From NCBI GenBank assembly GCA_018398765.1, contig JAHBMJ010001795.1:1-25952 (forward strand): a stretch of DNA of 25,952 nt, written 5' to 3'. Shown piece after piece: positions 9,264 to 18,993 of this stretch (position 1 is its first letter; every line of letters begins with the position of its first letter). The notes under the pieces are model-generated. The model saw nothing but the letters and a program-made list of their open reading frames with translations. It was not told where the DNA came from and did no database searches. The position numbers and the translations under genes are program-made. Source of the DNA: Chromera velia. Its lineage: Eukaryota > Sar > Chromeraceae.

Positions 9264-10530
9264 TCAATGTGTCATCAAAGCTTGCAAGCAGTCTGCCCTC
9301 TCTCCATCATGCAGAGGGAATTCAGTCAGTACCTGGATTTCATCTTCGACTATTTGAATGTCAAGCAGGTCAGAGCAAACCATACACTTCCTTTCTGTCA
9401 ATGGAGTTCCTTTGCCTCCTTCTGTTGAGAACTTCCCCCTGTTTACCTCCAAGTTTCTCTCTCCCACCCGAAATGCAGCCTTTTTTCTGTGAACAGGCCA
9501 GCGAGTTATCTTTATATAGCAGATAGGAGTTCTCCTTATCTTATCTCTATCTAATAAAAAGCTTCTGTCTGTATCTTCTCTATTTAGACCATTCTTGCTG
9601 TTGTGAAGCCACAGATTTAGGCGATTTCCATTGGATAGAGACACATAGATAGGATGCATGACGCCTTCTCTCAGCTTTTCCCTCTTGGCCCTTCCTCTTT
9701 TCTGCACTGACCTCTCAACTCTCTCTACAAATGCTTCCTTTTTCTTCTTTGTAATTTCTTCCCTTTTCAGCGTTTCTATCCACTTTACTATTCTGTCTCT
9801 TCTCTCAAAAGAAGGACCTGGTTGTCTGCCTGCAGCTTCTGATTCTCTTCCTATCTGAAAGGGATGGCTTTTTGTCTCAGTCTATGAAAAGTGTTTCAAC
9901 GTATTTCTTCAAGTGAGAGAAAAAGTGAAAGGGGTGAAGCTTCCTTCTTCTAAGTTCTGAATCGACTCCTTTCTGTAATGATTGAATGAGTACATGACCT
10001 GTCGATGTGTCTCTTCCTTTTTAGATTACCTTCCTTGTCCATATCAGGGTTCTCTGTGTAACCACCAGATTAATAGGAAGAAGGCCTGCCTCAAGGAAAG
10101 TGGTGAGTATGCTTTCTTTCTCTCTCAGTTGCAGCACCCATCGAATGAATCTTCTTTGCAGTCTGTCAAACTCTGCAACGCTGTGCAAACGCTTCTTGCG
10201 AATCACACTGTGTGAATATACTTTGCAGCATGGGTTAACAACTCGCGGTGTATGTCTCTGATAGTCTTTAATACACTCTATATTTAAGTTATCGGGCCAT
10301 GACACACCAATAATGGTGATCACTCTCCGTTTTTAGGTCCCTGCAGCCTTTGTGAACTCTCCAAAATGAGATACTCTGCAAAACACACTCCGATTTTAGG
10401 TCCTCGGCCCTGAACTCTCCGGGAGTTGGTGACCCACGCTTCATAGCCGTATAACCAAACTGCATACACTGTCTGCCTGAACCATTAAAAACAAGTTGCG
10501 GGTGGAATCTCTCCTCCTGCACTGATCTTA
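9264..10530 (-). pseudogene. Distal part of a LINE-type retrotransposon ORF, broken
   Basis: Three minus-strand pieces lie in the order expected of a non-LTR element after the reverse-transcriptase palm. First, around 10434-10454, LYGYEAW within a QTVYAVW context, the usual LYG-E-W motif beyond the RT domain. Second, 10323-10021, with RLQRRFIRWVL and later FLEAGLLPINL, like the conserved segment in LINE C-termini. Third, an open frame from about 9881 down to 9264, ending in a degenerate zinc knuckle: C-x2-C, VEDE, then positions normally His and Cys replaced (EIQVL, EFPLHD). The pieces are in different frames, so the copy is dead. The RT palm itself is absent here, consistent with 5' truncation or with the rearrangement around the neighbouring R800 repeat. 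Confidence 0.7.
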
Positions 10531-10579
10531 CTTTTTAACGTAAAAAAGAATTTTTCTGCCTTAATCATTCTCCTTCTTG

Positions 10580-11387
10580 TAGCGGACTTCTTATCTGACT
10601 CCAGAACTCTAGCAGTGTTTTGCTGAAGGTAGGGTAGCTAGGAGACTGAAGTCACTCAAGATTCACTTCTCAGGAGTTTTCTCAAAGGCTGGAGAATGAA
10701 TATCAGAAGTCCTCTGTCCGAGATGGGTCCGACGAAATGATAAGATGAAATTTGATTTTCAACATCTCCTTCCGTTTGCTCTCCCAAAAATCTAAGTCTT
10801 TCGCTTTTTGCTCTTCCATAAGGACTTCCATAATTACTTTCCTCTGTATTAATTTTACCTCTATTCCTTCTAACACCTCTTCCTTTCTCTCTTCCGTTTT
10901 CTGTATTCCATTCTGGTCGCTCTTTATTTATTTCATTTTATTTTTCTTCTTTTTCCTTCCATCTTCTCTTCCTTTCTTTCTTCCTCTTCCTTGTTTTTGA
11001 CGAGGCCCCTGGAAGAGGCTCTTCCGCTCGGACATGCCGTGGCTCGTCGAGGCCCCTGAAAGAGGCTCTTCCAACTTTTTTTTCATTCTTTCTTCCATTT
11101 GCTCTGCCGTTCCTTCTTCCATTCCTTCTTTCATTCCTTCTTCCATTCTTTCTTCCCTAATAAAATTTAACAGTCTTTTCTATTTAATAGGTATGGACAT
11201 CCCCATTAAAACTTCAAGGTCATTTTCTTTTTTTTGAAATCTACTTACATCCTTAATTATTTTCTCCTTTCCTTTCACTTTTATTTCTGTTCCCCCTAGA
11301 TCGATCATACCAAGTAGGCTTTTAGCAGGCAAGACATACTTGGAAGTTATATCCTGCTACCACAGCCTACTTGGGAGTCCGTAACAC
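10580..11387 (-). mobile_element. R800 repeat, copy 1
   Basis: An 808-bp segment nearly identical to 18994-19797 in the same orientation. Both copies begin TAGCGGACTTCTTA and end in AGTCCGTAACAC. Read inward the ends form an imperfect inverted repeat: CGGACTTCTTA at the left and CGGACTCCCAA (copy 1) or CGGACTCCTAA (copy 2) at the right. On the minus strand it has a 72-residue Lys/Glu-rich frame (10928-11146) conserved in both copies. It contains two 24-bp direct copies of a segment with the hairpin GGAAGAG-G-CTCTTCC. I see no convincing target duplication, so non-autonomous DNA transposon is a hypothesis. Confidence 0.7.
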
Positions 11388-13330
11388 ATTCCCTCTTCTT
11401 ATAAGAGCGCTGTCCACACGCTCTTCTCTTCACTCCCCATAACACATTCTCCCTTCTTTTTCTTTATTTCTTTGACAACGGATCGTTTGGGAAGAAAAAA
11501 AACAAAAACGTATGGGAGAAGAGAACTCAGCAAAACACGTAACTTCGATCTCCCTCCTGTAGTGCCTCATGCAGACCATGCAGAGAGAAACACTTCTATA
11601 GAAATAAGCACGACCGACATCATGCATGACAGAACGAAAGTAAAGATTCCTGTTGGTCAGAAGAATGAGGGTTAGAACAAAGGAGAAAATGAGGAAGACA
11701 GACATGAGGGAGAAGACATAAAAGAACGAAATTCAGTGATGCCGCCGTCATGTGACCGCATGCTATACAGACCATATGTCTTATTCTAGGTGTTCCTCTC
11801 CATTACTTCCGATCTTCAGGCGGCCTGCAGACTTGTTGCAGATATTTTGCACTACACGCATACTTGAGGATGTAAAAACTCTCCCCTTTTCCCTTTTTGA
11901 CCCTGAGGCGGTTTTGTAGTGCAGCTTAGTGCAGCTGTCTTAAAAACGGTCTCAGTTTGAAGACAAAGCAGCCAGAGATGCCAACGCATGCAGCCTTCTA
12001 CACACCTCTTCTCTTAGTATGACATCTGTTCAATTCTCACTGCTTCGCAAATAGGTTGTCATACAGTGTTCTCGCTTTCGACTGAGCGATTGCTTGTTTA
12101 CTGCGCAGCCAGGTTGAGTTTCTGAGACTCTTAAATATAACTCAGTGCGTGCAGGCGATTCAAGCGTCTTTTCTTTTTTCAATATACAAAATAATACAAA
12201 TTTCGTCTCTTGACCCTTCCTTTCGCACGACGCCGTTGTGTGTGCACGCGCCTGACAAAACGCGGCCACGTAACGAAGCTTCTCCCTTATAGTGACGACG
12301 GCCCTGGTTCTCTTCAGACACGAATGGAACACTTTGTATATCCAAGGATGCTACTGATTCTCTTCCCAGGGACGTGCAGAATGCTGCACTTTCTCTTGGG
12401 ATGCAGTCTGCGTGCCACTATTAGAATTTTTGGGTGAATGGACCGCTTGTACAAGACTGCATGAGTTAGCCGTCTCTTTTGTGCAAGACTGTCATTCGGT
12501 CAGATGAGCGCTCTAGCTCTTGTTTCCTCTTCTGCTGCATTCTTTTTCACTGTGCGTGTGATCATTCTTGCTGCAAGAGTGAATGGCAGACAGCAGCGTA
12601 TACGGCAGATCACGAGGGGGCGAGTAATCCATGGGAGAGAAGCAGACTGAGCACGAAATGAGGCGCGCTCTCCACGTAGCTTGTCCACATAGTGATCGGC
12701 CTGTTCCCCCTTCTTATATGGTTTCTTCAGCAATCGTCCACGATTTGACATCAGCAGGTTGGTAGCTCTGGAATGCTTCGCGTCATGTGCTTGTGGGCGT
12801 TCATTCCTGCATCTGAAATCAACACATCTTCCCAGAACACACGCGAGAGGAACACAGGGATTCATACACCAGCAGCACTCCCCTGCCGGGGTGCTGGCGT
12901 CACATACCTTCACTTCTTTTTTCATGAGGCAGCTTTCCTTTCGGTTTACTGGTCGCGGGTGGGCCCCCCCACAAGTCAGTAAGCCTCAACACTCACGCGC
13001 CTCGCATTGAAAGAACATTCTATATATACAAACATGTATTTTTGTGCCCATGGTGATTACATGTGTATTTGGCTGTATGTCTGAAACTACTATGTTCTAC
13101 CATGAACATTCACTTTCTGGGTCTTTCACATACATGTTTTTATCTGGCCAGACTTCACCTTTCGAGTGCACTAGATAACATTTCGTCTTCCTATATGTCA
13201 TGTAATTGTGTGCAGACTTTTCTATCAGGACCTGAAGAGTTGTCAGCCTTCTTTCAGGTCAACATGGTCTCTTATTTCTAGATATTTCGTGCTCTGCATT
13301 CCTGAGACAAGATGAAGTCTTCACTTCTCT
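11388..13330. other. Long stretch with no supported gene
   Basis: Several 60-140 codon frames occur on both strands (for example 11472-11675 plus, 12500-12925 minus), but none has a domain, and codon composition looks like background. No tRNA, rRNA or mobile-element motif was recognised. Confidence 0.5.
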
Positions 13331-13338
13331 TCAAGGAA

Positions 13339-13486
13339 ACGAGCCCTCACACTCGCTTCTGAGCCCTCACACTCGTTTGCTTTTGTTTCTTTGTTTTCAG
13401 CAGAGGTCAGGTCATCCTACCTGTCTCTCCATGAAACGAGCCCTCTCACTCGTTTCCGAGCCCTCACACTCAATCGTTTGAGTGTT
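13339..13486. repeat. GAGCCCTCACACTCG repeats and a perfect hairpin
   Basis: Four copies of GAGCCCTCACACTCG or close variants, in two pairs with about 22 bp spacing within a pair and about 98 bp between pairs. The last copy runs into ACACTCAA-TCGT-TTGAGTGT (13466-13485), a perfect 8-bp stem with a 4-base loop. Confidence 0.75.
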
Positions 13487-13734
13487 GTTTCTGCTCACAT
13501 ATATACCTGTGCGCATGTCAGAGTTCTACTTTGTTGCGTTTTGTTCCATCCCTTCTCATACATCTTTCTATCTCCCATACCTCTCACTACTTCTCTCACC
13601 ACTCCCATCATTCTCTCACCTTTCTTCTTTTATTGTTCTGCTGCTCAGGTCCTTCACTTACTGGTTTTGCGACTGTTTATTCGTTTAAATTACTGGGGCA
13701 ATCTAGCTGACGGTGCGAAGTTGCCCCTACGACC

Positions 13735-13933
13735 TCGTTTTCGACTGTATGAACTCGGATTCGCTCATGTTCAGTCATAAAAAACGACCCGATGTAGACG
13801 GGTGGATATGGCGAGTGCACGATTCTCGCTCCAGTATTGTGGAAGACCCATCTGGTCAGCCTTGCGCCCTAAGGATGGGTTTGTCATGGCTTCTTTTCCT
13901 TCTGTAAGAGAGAAGTATGTGCCGACTGACAAC
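13735..13933 (+). repeat. 190-bp tandem repeat, unit 1
   Basis: Diverged copy of the units at 17285-17474 and 17475-17664. Shared landmarks are AAAACGACCCGATGTA (against AAAACGATCTAATGTA), the GATGGG/GATGGT string, and the GACTGACAAC end. Its left boundary is vague. The foldback element interrupts the array immediately after it. Confidence 0.75.
13924..13933 (+). repeat. Target-site duplication, left copy (GACTGACAAC)
   Basis: GACTGACAAC is repeated exactly at 17285-17294, flush with the ends of the 3,351-bp foldback element. Neighbouring bases differ on both sides, so the duplication is exactly 10 bp. Confidence 0.85.
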
Positions 13934-14168
13934 TTAAACAGAGTGGACTCCAAAGTAGGACTTAGTAGAATTCAAAGTAACTTTTAAATTTACTATATTC
14001 TAGCTTTATTATAAAGTAAAACTAGGTTGCTTAAAGCAAACTAGAGCATTTTAAAGCATTTAAAATCGTTACTCCTGTGCGAATCTGCTCAAATATGCTT
14101 AAAAGACTGGTTGATTAGCTAGGGTGCATGGTGGGAAAAATTATGATCACCGCGGCACGTAGAAGTTA

Positions 14169-14384
14169 GTGAATGTTACCTGCAAAGAAATACACAAGCA
14201 CAACACTAATGGATACGCTCAAAAGCAATGTTTAGCGCCGCCAACCAACTACAAAGAATTGCTTTTTCTGCAAGAGAAACAGTACAAGAAGGAGGGCTTC
14301 ACAGCTAGGCTGGTCAGACCGGATAAGAGGCAGTCAGTAGGGGTTAGACAGGATTCCGAAGAACAAAGCACAGAGACAACATAA
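14169..14384 (+). CDS. 71-codon conserved frame in the foldback arm, function unknown
   Basis: Reads from a GTG codon; no ATG precedes it in frame. The same frame is intact in the right arm (17048-16833, minus strand) and largely so in the third copy (24713-24513, minus strand), with only scattered substitutions such as DKRQSVGVRQ against DRRRSAGVGQ. The content is basic and polar, with no known motif. Conservation follows from the high DNA identity of the copies and does not by itself show coding. Confidence 0.2.
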   Translation: MNVTCKEIHKHNTNGYAQKQCLAPPTNYKELLFLQEKQYKKEGFTARLVRPDKRQSVGVRQDSEEQSTETT

Positions 14385-14663
14385 TTTTTTTTATAAAAAA
14401 GTCACACTACACAGTGCAAAAGCTTGCAAATCGTTCTGCGTGTGTCAATGAGAAACTGTGAAAAAGAAGGACAGGTCCGTAGGTAGATCCAGATGTTTAG
14501 AGGGAGACCAGTACAGAGTGCCACAAATGAGAAAGGATGAACTAGTAAGGAGCACTAAGTCTTGCGTCGGGATAGTATGGACCGCTTTCAAAGACTGACA
14601 CACACGGAGCAAGTGGAAGACATTCAAATGCATGAAAGCTGAGCGATTGGTCTGGGTGGAAAA

Positions 14664-15002
14664 ATGTTTAGCACGACTGAGAGCTGTGTAAAGCTTCAGA
14701 AGAGGCGGTCAAAAAATGGAGGCTCCAGCAGACTCTCCATCAACCCTCTCTCAGTGACCTCCCTTGTATGTTTCTGTCAAGCTCCTAGCAGAACAAAGAA
14801 GCTGGATGCTAAGCAAATCATCATGCAAAGCGAGAAAGCGAGCCGCGCTTCCTTAACTGACCTGCAGGTGTCCTCAAGTCTCCGTCCACCAATACCTGCA
14901 AACACAGAGGGACAGGCGTTCACGCTTTGTGCAGTCAAGGAAGCACTTCTGTCTAGCTTATTCTGCGTGCACAAGGTCCCAAAGAAAAGACCAAGAGCCT
15001 AA
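14664..15002 (+). CDS. 112-codon ORF in the foldback arm, function unknown
   Basis: ATG 14664 to TAA 15000-15002. The translation is Ser/Lys-rich with a basic tail (KVPKKRPRA). The third arm copy keeps the frame open over the whole length (24255-23896, minus strand). The right arm has a TAA at 16403-16401 in the equivalent position. Copies 1 and 3 differ at about ten bases here; by my count six change the residue and four do not, which is near neutral. I see no evidence of selection, so this may be a chance frame or a relic. Confidence 0.25.
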   Translation: MFSTTESCVKLQKRRSKNGGSSRLSINPLSVTSLVCFCQAPSRTKKLDAKQIIMQSEKASRASLTDLQVSSSLRPPIPANTEGQAFTLCAVKEALLSSLFCVHKVPKKRPRA

Positions 15003-15046
15003 GAAGCAGCAGGTCTGGACAGGCTGACCTGGGGGTTAACCGTGGG

Positions 15047-15540
15047 GCTCCCAAGACTGTGACCTGCAAGGAAACAGTAAGGAGAGCGATGAAGGCAGCA
15101 GTACTTTAACACCTAGATAAGGCCAGCAGCCCTTCCCCACTTGAACAAGAGGAGCAGCAGCAAGTAAGAAGACGTTGGGAGCAAGATCAAGATGGCTGGT
15201 CTCCACTGGACCCACCTGTAAGCTCCACTTCGTACCAACCCGAGGTGACCTAGCAACTGTTGTTGTAGCCGTCTCCTCCAGAGCCCCGAAAGTGCACTCC
15301 CGAAAAAAAAGTCAAAACCGAGAAAACGCTCTGTCAAATATCTTCTTAAACCATCAAAAGACATCTGACAGAGCGTTTCTTGTGATTCCGGGGCTCTCAA
15401 GACTGTGACCTGCAAGGAAAGAGTAAGGAGAGCGATGAGGGCAGCAGTACTTTAACACCTAGATAAGGCCGGCAGCCCTTCTCCGCTTGAACAGGAGGAG
15501 CAGCAGCAAGCAGGCAGACGTTGGAAATAAGATGAAGACG
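15047..15540 (+). repeat. Direct duplication of a ~150-bp segment, about 343 bp apart
   Basis: The segment starting GGGGCTC-CAAGACTGTGACC at about 15047 recurs from about 15390 with few changes, including the shared AGTACTTTAACACCTAGATA string. The first copy is within the left arm, the second in the centre. The third element copy (23345-24946) has only one, so the extra segment was gained in this element or lost there. Confidence 0.8.
15333..15383 (+). repeat. Hairpin at the inner end of the left arm
   Basis: AAACGCTCTGTCAAATATCTT pairs with AAGACATCTGACAGAGCGTTT across a short loop, with a few mismatches. The equivalent hairpin is present in the right arm at about 15836-15895. It sits exactly at the arm/centre junction. 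Confidence 0.8.
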
Positions 15541-15832
15541 GCTGGTATCCACCTTCCTTGACTGTTTTGGGTCAGGGACCTCGAGTTGGGTTGGACACCC
15601 CCCCCCGCCGCCAGGTCCAGACATGGGCTAATCGTGGGTCTGTGAGGCGCCACCACGGGGCCAGAGGGGGTGGCGGCACCCTGCCCCTTCGACGCACGCA
15701 GCCGACTTTGCCTCTGTCGGGCAAATTGAATAATCGGGTCTGAAGTCTCTTGTCCGTCTTAAAGGTCCACAGGTTCAAAACTGCGGAGTCCTGAACCTCT
15801 GAGCAAACGGACTTTTCCCACAGAACTGTTGC
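15386..15832. other. Centre of the foldback element
   Basis: 447 bp that are not inverted-repeated. The first ~155 bp duplicate arm sequence. The remainder matches the reverse complement of about 23345-23700. It contains a C-run near 15598-15607 and a symmetric hint of GC-rich sequence, but no credible gene. Confidence 0.7.
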
Positions 15833-17284
15833 CACAAAAAACGCTCTGTCAGATGTTTTCTGACAGTTTTTGAAGATGTGTGACAAAGCGTTTTCTCGGT
15901 TTTGATTTTTTTTTCGGGAGTGCACTTTCGGGGCTCTGGAGGAGACGGCTACAACAACAGTTGCTGGATCACCTCGGATCGGTACAAAGTGGAGCTTGCA
16001 AGTGGATCCAGTGGAGACCAGCCGTCTTGATCTTGCTTCCAACGTCTTCCTGCTTGCTGCTGCTCCTCCTGTTTAAGCGGAGAAGGGCTGCCGGCCTTAT
16101 CTAGGTGTTAAAGTACTGCTGCCCTCATCGCTCTCCTTACTCTTTCCTTGCAGGTCACAGTCTTGGGAGCCCCGCGGTCAACCCCCAGGTCAGCCTGTCC
16201 AGACCCGCTGCTTCTTAGGCTCTTGGTCTTTTCTTTGGGACCTTGTGCACGCAGAATAAGCTAGACAGAAGTGCTTTCTTGACTGCACAAAGCGTGAACG
16301 CCCGTCTCTCCGTGTTTGTAGGTGTTGGTGGACGGAGACTTGGGGACACCTGCAGGTCAGTTAAGGAAGCGCGGCTCGCTCTCTCGCTTTGCATGATGAT
16401 TTAGTTAGCATCCAGCTTCTTTGTTCTGCTAGGAGCTTGACAGAAACACACAAGGGAGGTCACTGAGAGAGGGTCGATGGAGAGTCTGCTGGAGCCTTCA
16501 TTTTTTGACCGCCTCTTCTGAAGCTTTGCACAGCTTTCAGTCATGCCAGACATTTTTCCACCCAGACCAATCGCTCAGCTTTCATGCATTTGAATGTCTT
16601 CCACTTGTTCCGTGTGTATCAGTCTTTGAAAGCGGTCCATACTATCCCGACGCAAGACTTAGTGCTCCTTACTCGTTCATCCTTTCTCATTTGTGGCACT
16701 CCGTACTGGTCTCCCTCTAAACATCTGGATCTACCTACGGACCTGTCCTTCTTTTTCACAGTTTCTTATTGACACACGCAGAACGATTTGCAAGCTTTTG
16801 CACTGTGTAGTGTGACTTTTTTATGAAAAAAATTATGTTGTCTCTGTGCTTTGTTCTTCGGAATCCTGTCCAACCCCTGCTGACCGCCTCCTATCCGGTC
16901 TGACCAGCCTAGCTGTGAAACCCTCCTTCTTGTACTGTTTCTCTTGCAGAAAAAGCAATTCTTTGTAGTTGATTGGCGGCGCTAAACATTGCTTTTGAGC
17001 GTATCCATTAGTGTTGTGCTTGTGTATTTCTTTGCAGGTAACATTCACTAACTTCTACGTGCCGCGGTGATCATAATTTTTCCCACCATGCACCCTAGCT
17101 AATCAACCAGTCTTTTAAGCATATTTGAGCAGATTCGCACAGGAGTAACGATTTTAAATGCTTTAAAATGCTCTAGATTGCTTTAAGCAACCTAGTTTTA
17201 CTTTATAATGAAGCTAGAATATAGTAAATTTAAAAGTCACTTTGAATTCCACTAAGTCCTACTTTAGAGTCCACTCTGTTCTTA
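15833..17284 (-). repeat. Right arm of the foldback element
   Basis: Reverse complement of 13934-15385. Its copy of the 112-codon frame carries an in-frame stop (TAA read on the minus strand at 16403-16401), so it is not the intact version. Confidence 0.9.
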
Positions 17285-17294
17285 GACTGACAAC
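17285..17294 (+). repeat. Target-site duplication, right copy (GACTGACAAC)
   Basis: Exact match to 13924-13933, and also the start of tandem unit 2. Confidence 0.85.
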
Positions 17295-17720
17295 CTGGAG
17301 ACGGCATGTGCGGTTGGTTCGGAGATGTGTGAAAACGATCTAATGTAAATGGACGGATAGTTTAAGTAAGAGCCTCTCGGTCAGGTATTCTATGGGACAC
17401 ATCCAGTCAGTCTTGAGCCTTCAAGATGGGTATGCCACGGCTTATGTTTCGTCTGTGACAGAAAGGTATATGTTGATTGACCCATGGAGACGGTGAATGC
17501 ATTGTCTATGCAGAGACGGGGGAAACAATCTGATGTGAACGGATGAACAGTGCCGGTGGGAGGCCATTGCTCAAGTATTTTCAGAGGACGGTCGGTTCAC
17601 TCCTTGTAAGATGGTTGTGTGGGGAGTTATATTTCGGTGGTGGCAGGTAGCTTTGTGCAGCGCTACATCGTGGACACAACACTTGTTGATGCAGACTCAT
17701 TGCAGAGACGGTGAAGCCTT
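17285..17720 (+). repeat. 190-bp tandem repeat, units 2, 3 and a partial unit 4
   Basis: Unit 2 is 17285-17474, unit 3 about 17475-17664, and the following ~55 bp resemble a unit start. Landmarks: GACTGACAACCTGGAGACGG against GATTGACCCATGGAGACGG, 190 bp apart; AATGTA at 17342 against GATGTG at 17532, also 190 bp apart. The period is not a multiple of three, so the array is not a coding repeat. Confidence 0.75.
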
Positions 17721-18655
17721 ACTTGAGGCAAAGCAGATGATGAAAAAAAGACACTCCCTCTGTTCCTTCTCATCTTTTTAATATCACGCACTCTATTTTG
17801 CATTCGTTCTTCATGCATTCGTCTCCCTTTCCTGGCTGAGTCAAAAGAAAGATAAGAAGAAAGGAAAATTAAGCAGACTTGAAACTTGATGTTCATGCTG
17901 TGTTGTCCTCCCAACTAGCTTTGCTTTCTCTGTTTCCCAGTCTGTGCGTTGGCTTCTTGCCTTTGTTCTCGTTTGGGCAGTCCTTTCTTTTCTTCTCTAA
18001 TGAATTCTTTCCCCTATTTTTCTTCTTCCTTGCAGGACGGTACCAGTTTTTTCTTTTATTTTAGTCCCTCGGCGGTGTTTTTGTATTCTCAGTGCAAGTG
18101 ACGTCAGGTCGTCTAATTACTTACGTGCGTTGTCTTCTTTGGTATTGTCTGTGTGCGGGCTCCCTGAATCTTCAGGCGAGGCCGTGTTTCGCAGGTTTCT
18201 TTGAGGTGGAAGGGGCAAGAGCGGTCCTCGGTTATGCCTAGTAGGACGGTGCTAGACAGAATTTCCTGTCTGAAGGTTCACGTGTCTTTTGTTTGGGTTT
18301 CCAGGGGCAGGGTCATTGTTTTTCGGTGCCTTTAGATTATGAATGCGGACCGTGTTGAGTGTGGTTGCCACTCTGGGCCTCTTCGGTAGCTAGGGCCGAC
18401 TATGAGGAATCACTTACGGAGAGTGACGTAGGAGAGCGTTGTCCCCACTGGAATGCCACTTCAAGGTCCTTTTCAGTCGGGTACGCTACCCTCTGGTACA
18501 GGAAATACAGTAGTTGGGAGTGTAACGACGTTTTGGCAACGGGGGTCGTTCATCCTACGACTGACGGCGGGATCGATATATTTTTAGTCGCGACTGAAAG
18601 TCCTTCTATTCGTGCCTCAAGAAATGCATGCCTTGTCTCTCTATCAAAGAACTGA
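17721..18655. other. No supported gene
   Basis: One open frame of 98 codons (18359-18655, plus) has no recognisable domain. T-rich stretches near 17880-18065 give hydrophobic chance frames. Nothing else was seen. Confidence 0.45.
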
Positions 18656-18660
18656 GCGGC

Positions 18661-18970
18661 GCTTCACGGTATGCTTTTTTCTGGAAAGGATTCTAGCAGA
18701 GGCAAAAAAACACGCGTCTGTCTAAAAATTGGGCAGCGCTTCACGGTGCAGTCTGGTTTGGATGGAATTCTCGGCAAAGACAAGAAAAGACGTGTCTGTC
18801 TGGAAATTGGACAGCGCTTCACGGTGCACTCTGGTTCAGATAGGATTCTGAGTAGAAACAAGGAAAGACGCGTCTGTCCGGAAATTCAACAGCGTTTCAC
18901 GGTCTGTTTCTGTCTGGAGACGGTTCTTTCCAAAGACAGAAGGTTGCTTGCTGTTGGAACAGTAGAAGCT
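18661..18970 (+). repeat. 78-bp tandem repeat, 3 to 4 units
   Basis: GCTTCACGGT (last copy GTTTCACGGT) starts at 18661, 18738, 18816 and 18894, so spacing is 77, 78 and 78 bp. Other shared strings are CGTCTGTC and GGAAATT. Because 78 is 26 codons, the plus frame 18671-19012 repeats a motif (RVCLEIGQRFTV and variants) and stays open; a minus frame over the first units does too. Confidence 0.9.
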
Positions 18971-18993
18971 CGAAGCTGGCAAGTCACCACATA

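Larger units (their letters stand above)
13934..15385 (+). repeat. Left arm of the foldback element
   Basis: Pairs with the reverse complement of 15833-17284 at high identity, with scattered single-base differences. It holds the ORF-bearing stretch at 14664-15002, another conserved frame at 14169-14384, and a hairpin at its inner end. Confidence 0.9.
13934..17284. mobile_element. Foldback-type transposable element with 1.45-kb inverted arms
   Basis: The ends are TTAAACAGAGTGGACTC at the left and, inverted, TAAGAACAGAGTGGACTC at the right. They continue as nearly identical arms 13934-15385 and 15833-17284 (1,452 bp each) around a 447-bp centre. A 10-bp target duplication flanks it. Ten-base duplications and very long terminal inverted repeats are typical of Mutator-like and foldback elements, so a non-autonomous Mutator-like element is my best class; no transposase is present. 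The size of element plus one duplication (3,361 bp), subtracted from the 3,551-bp distance between matching landmarks in the flanking repeat units, leaves 190 bp, the same period seen between the next two units. Confidence 0.85.

Noticed and set aside
10566-11405. CATTC-CTTCTT similarity at both borders of R800 copy 1 as a target-site duplication
   Set aside because: It needs gaps, is pyrimidine-rich, and copy 2 shows nothing comparable.
15113-16104. Mirror-image frames ending in RAAGLI on both strands around the foldback centre
   Set aside because: They arise because the DNA is inverted-repeated; no start context or domain supports them.
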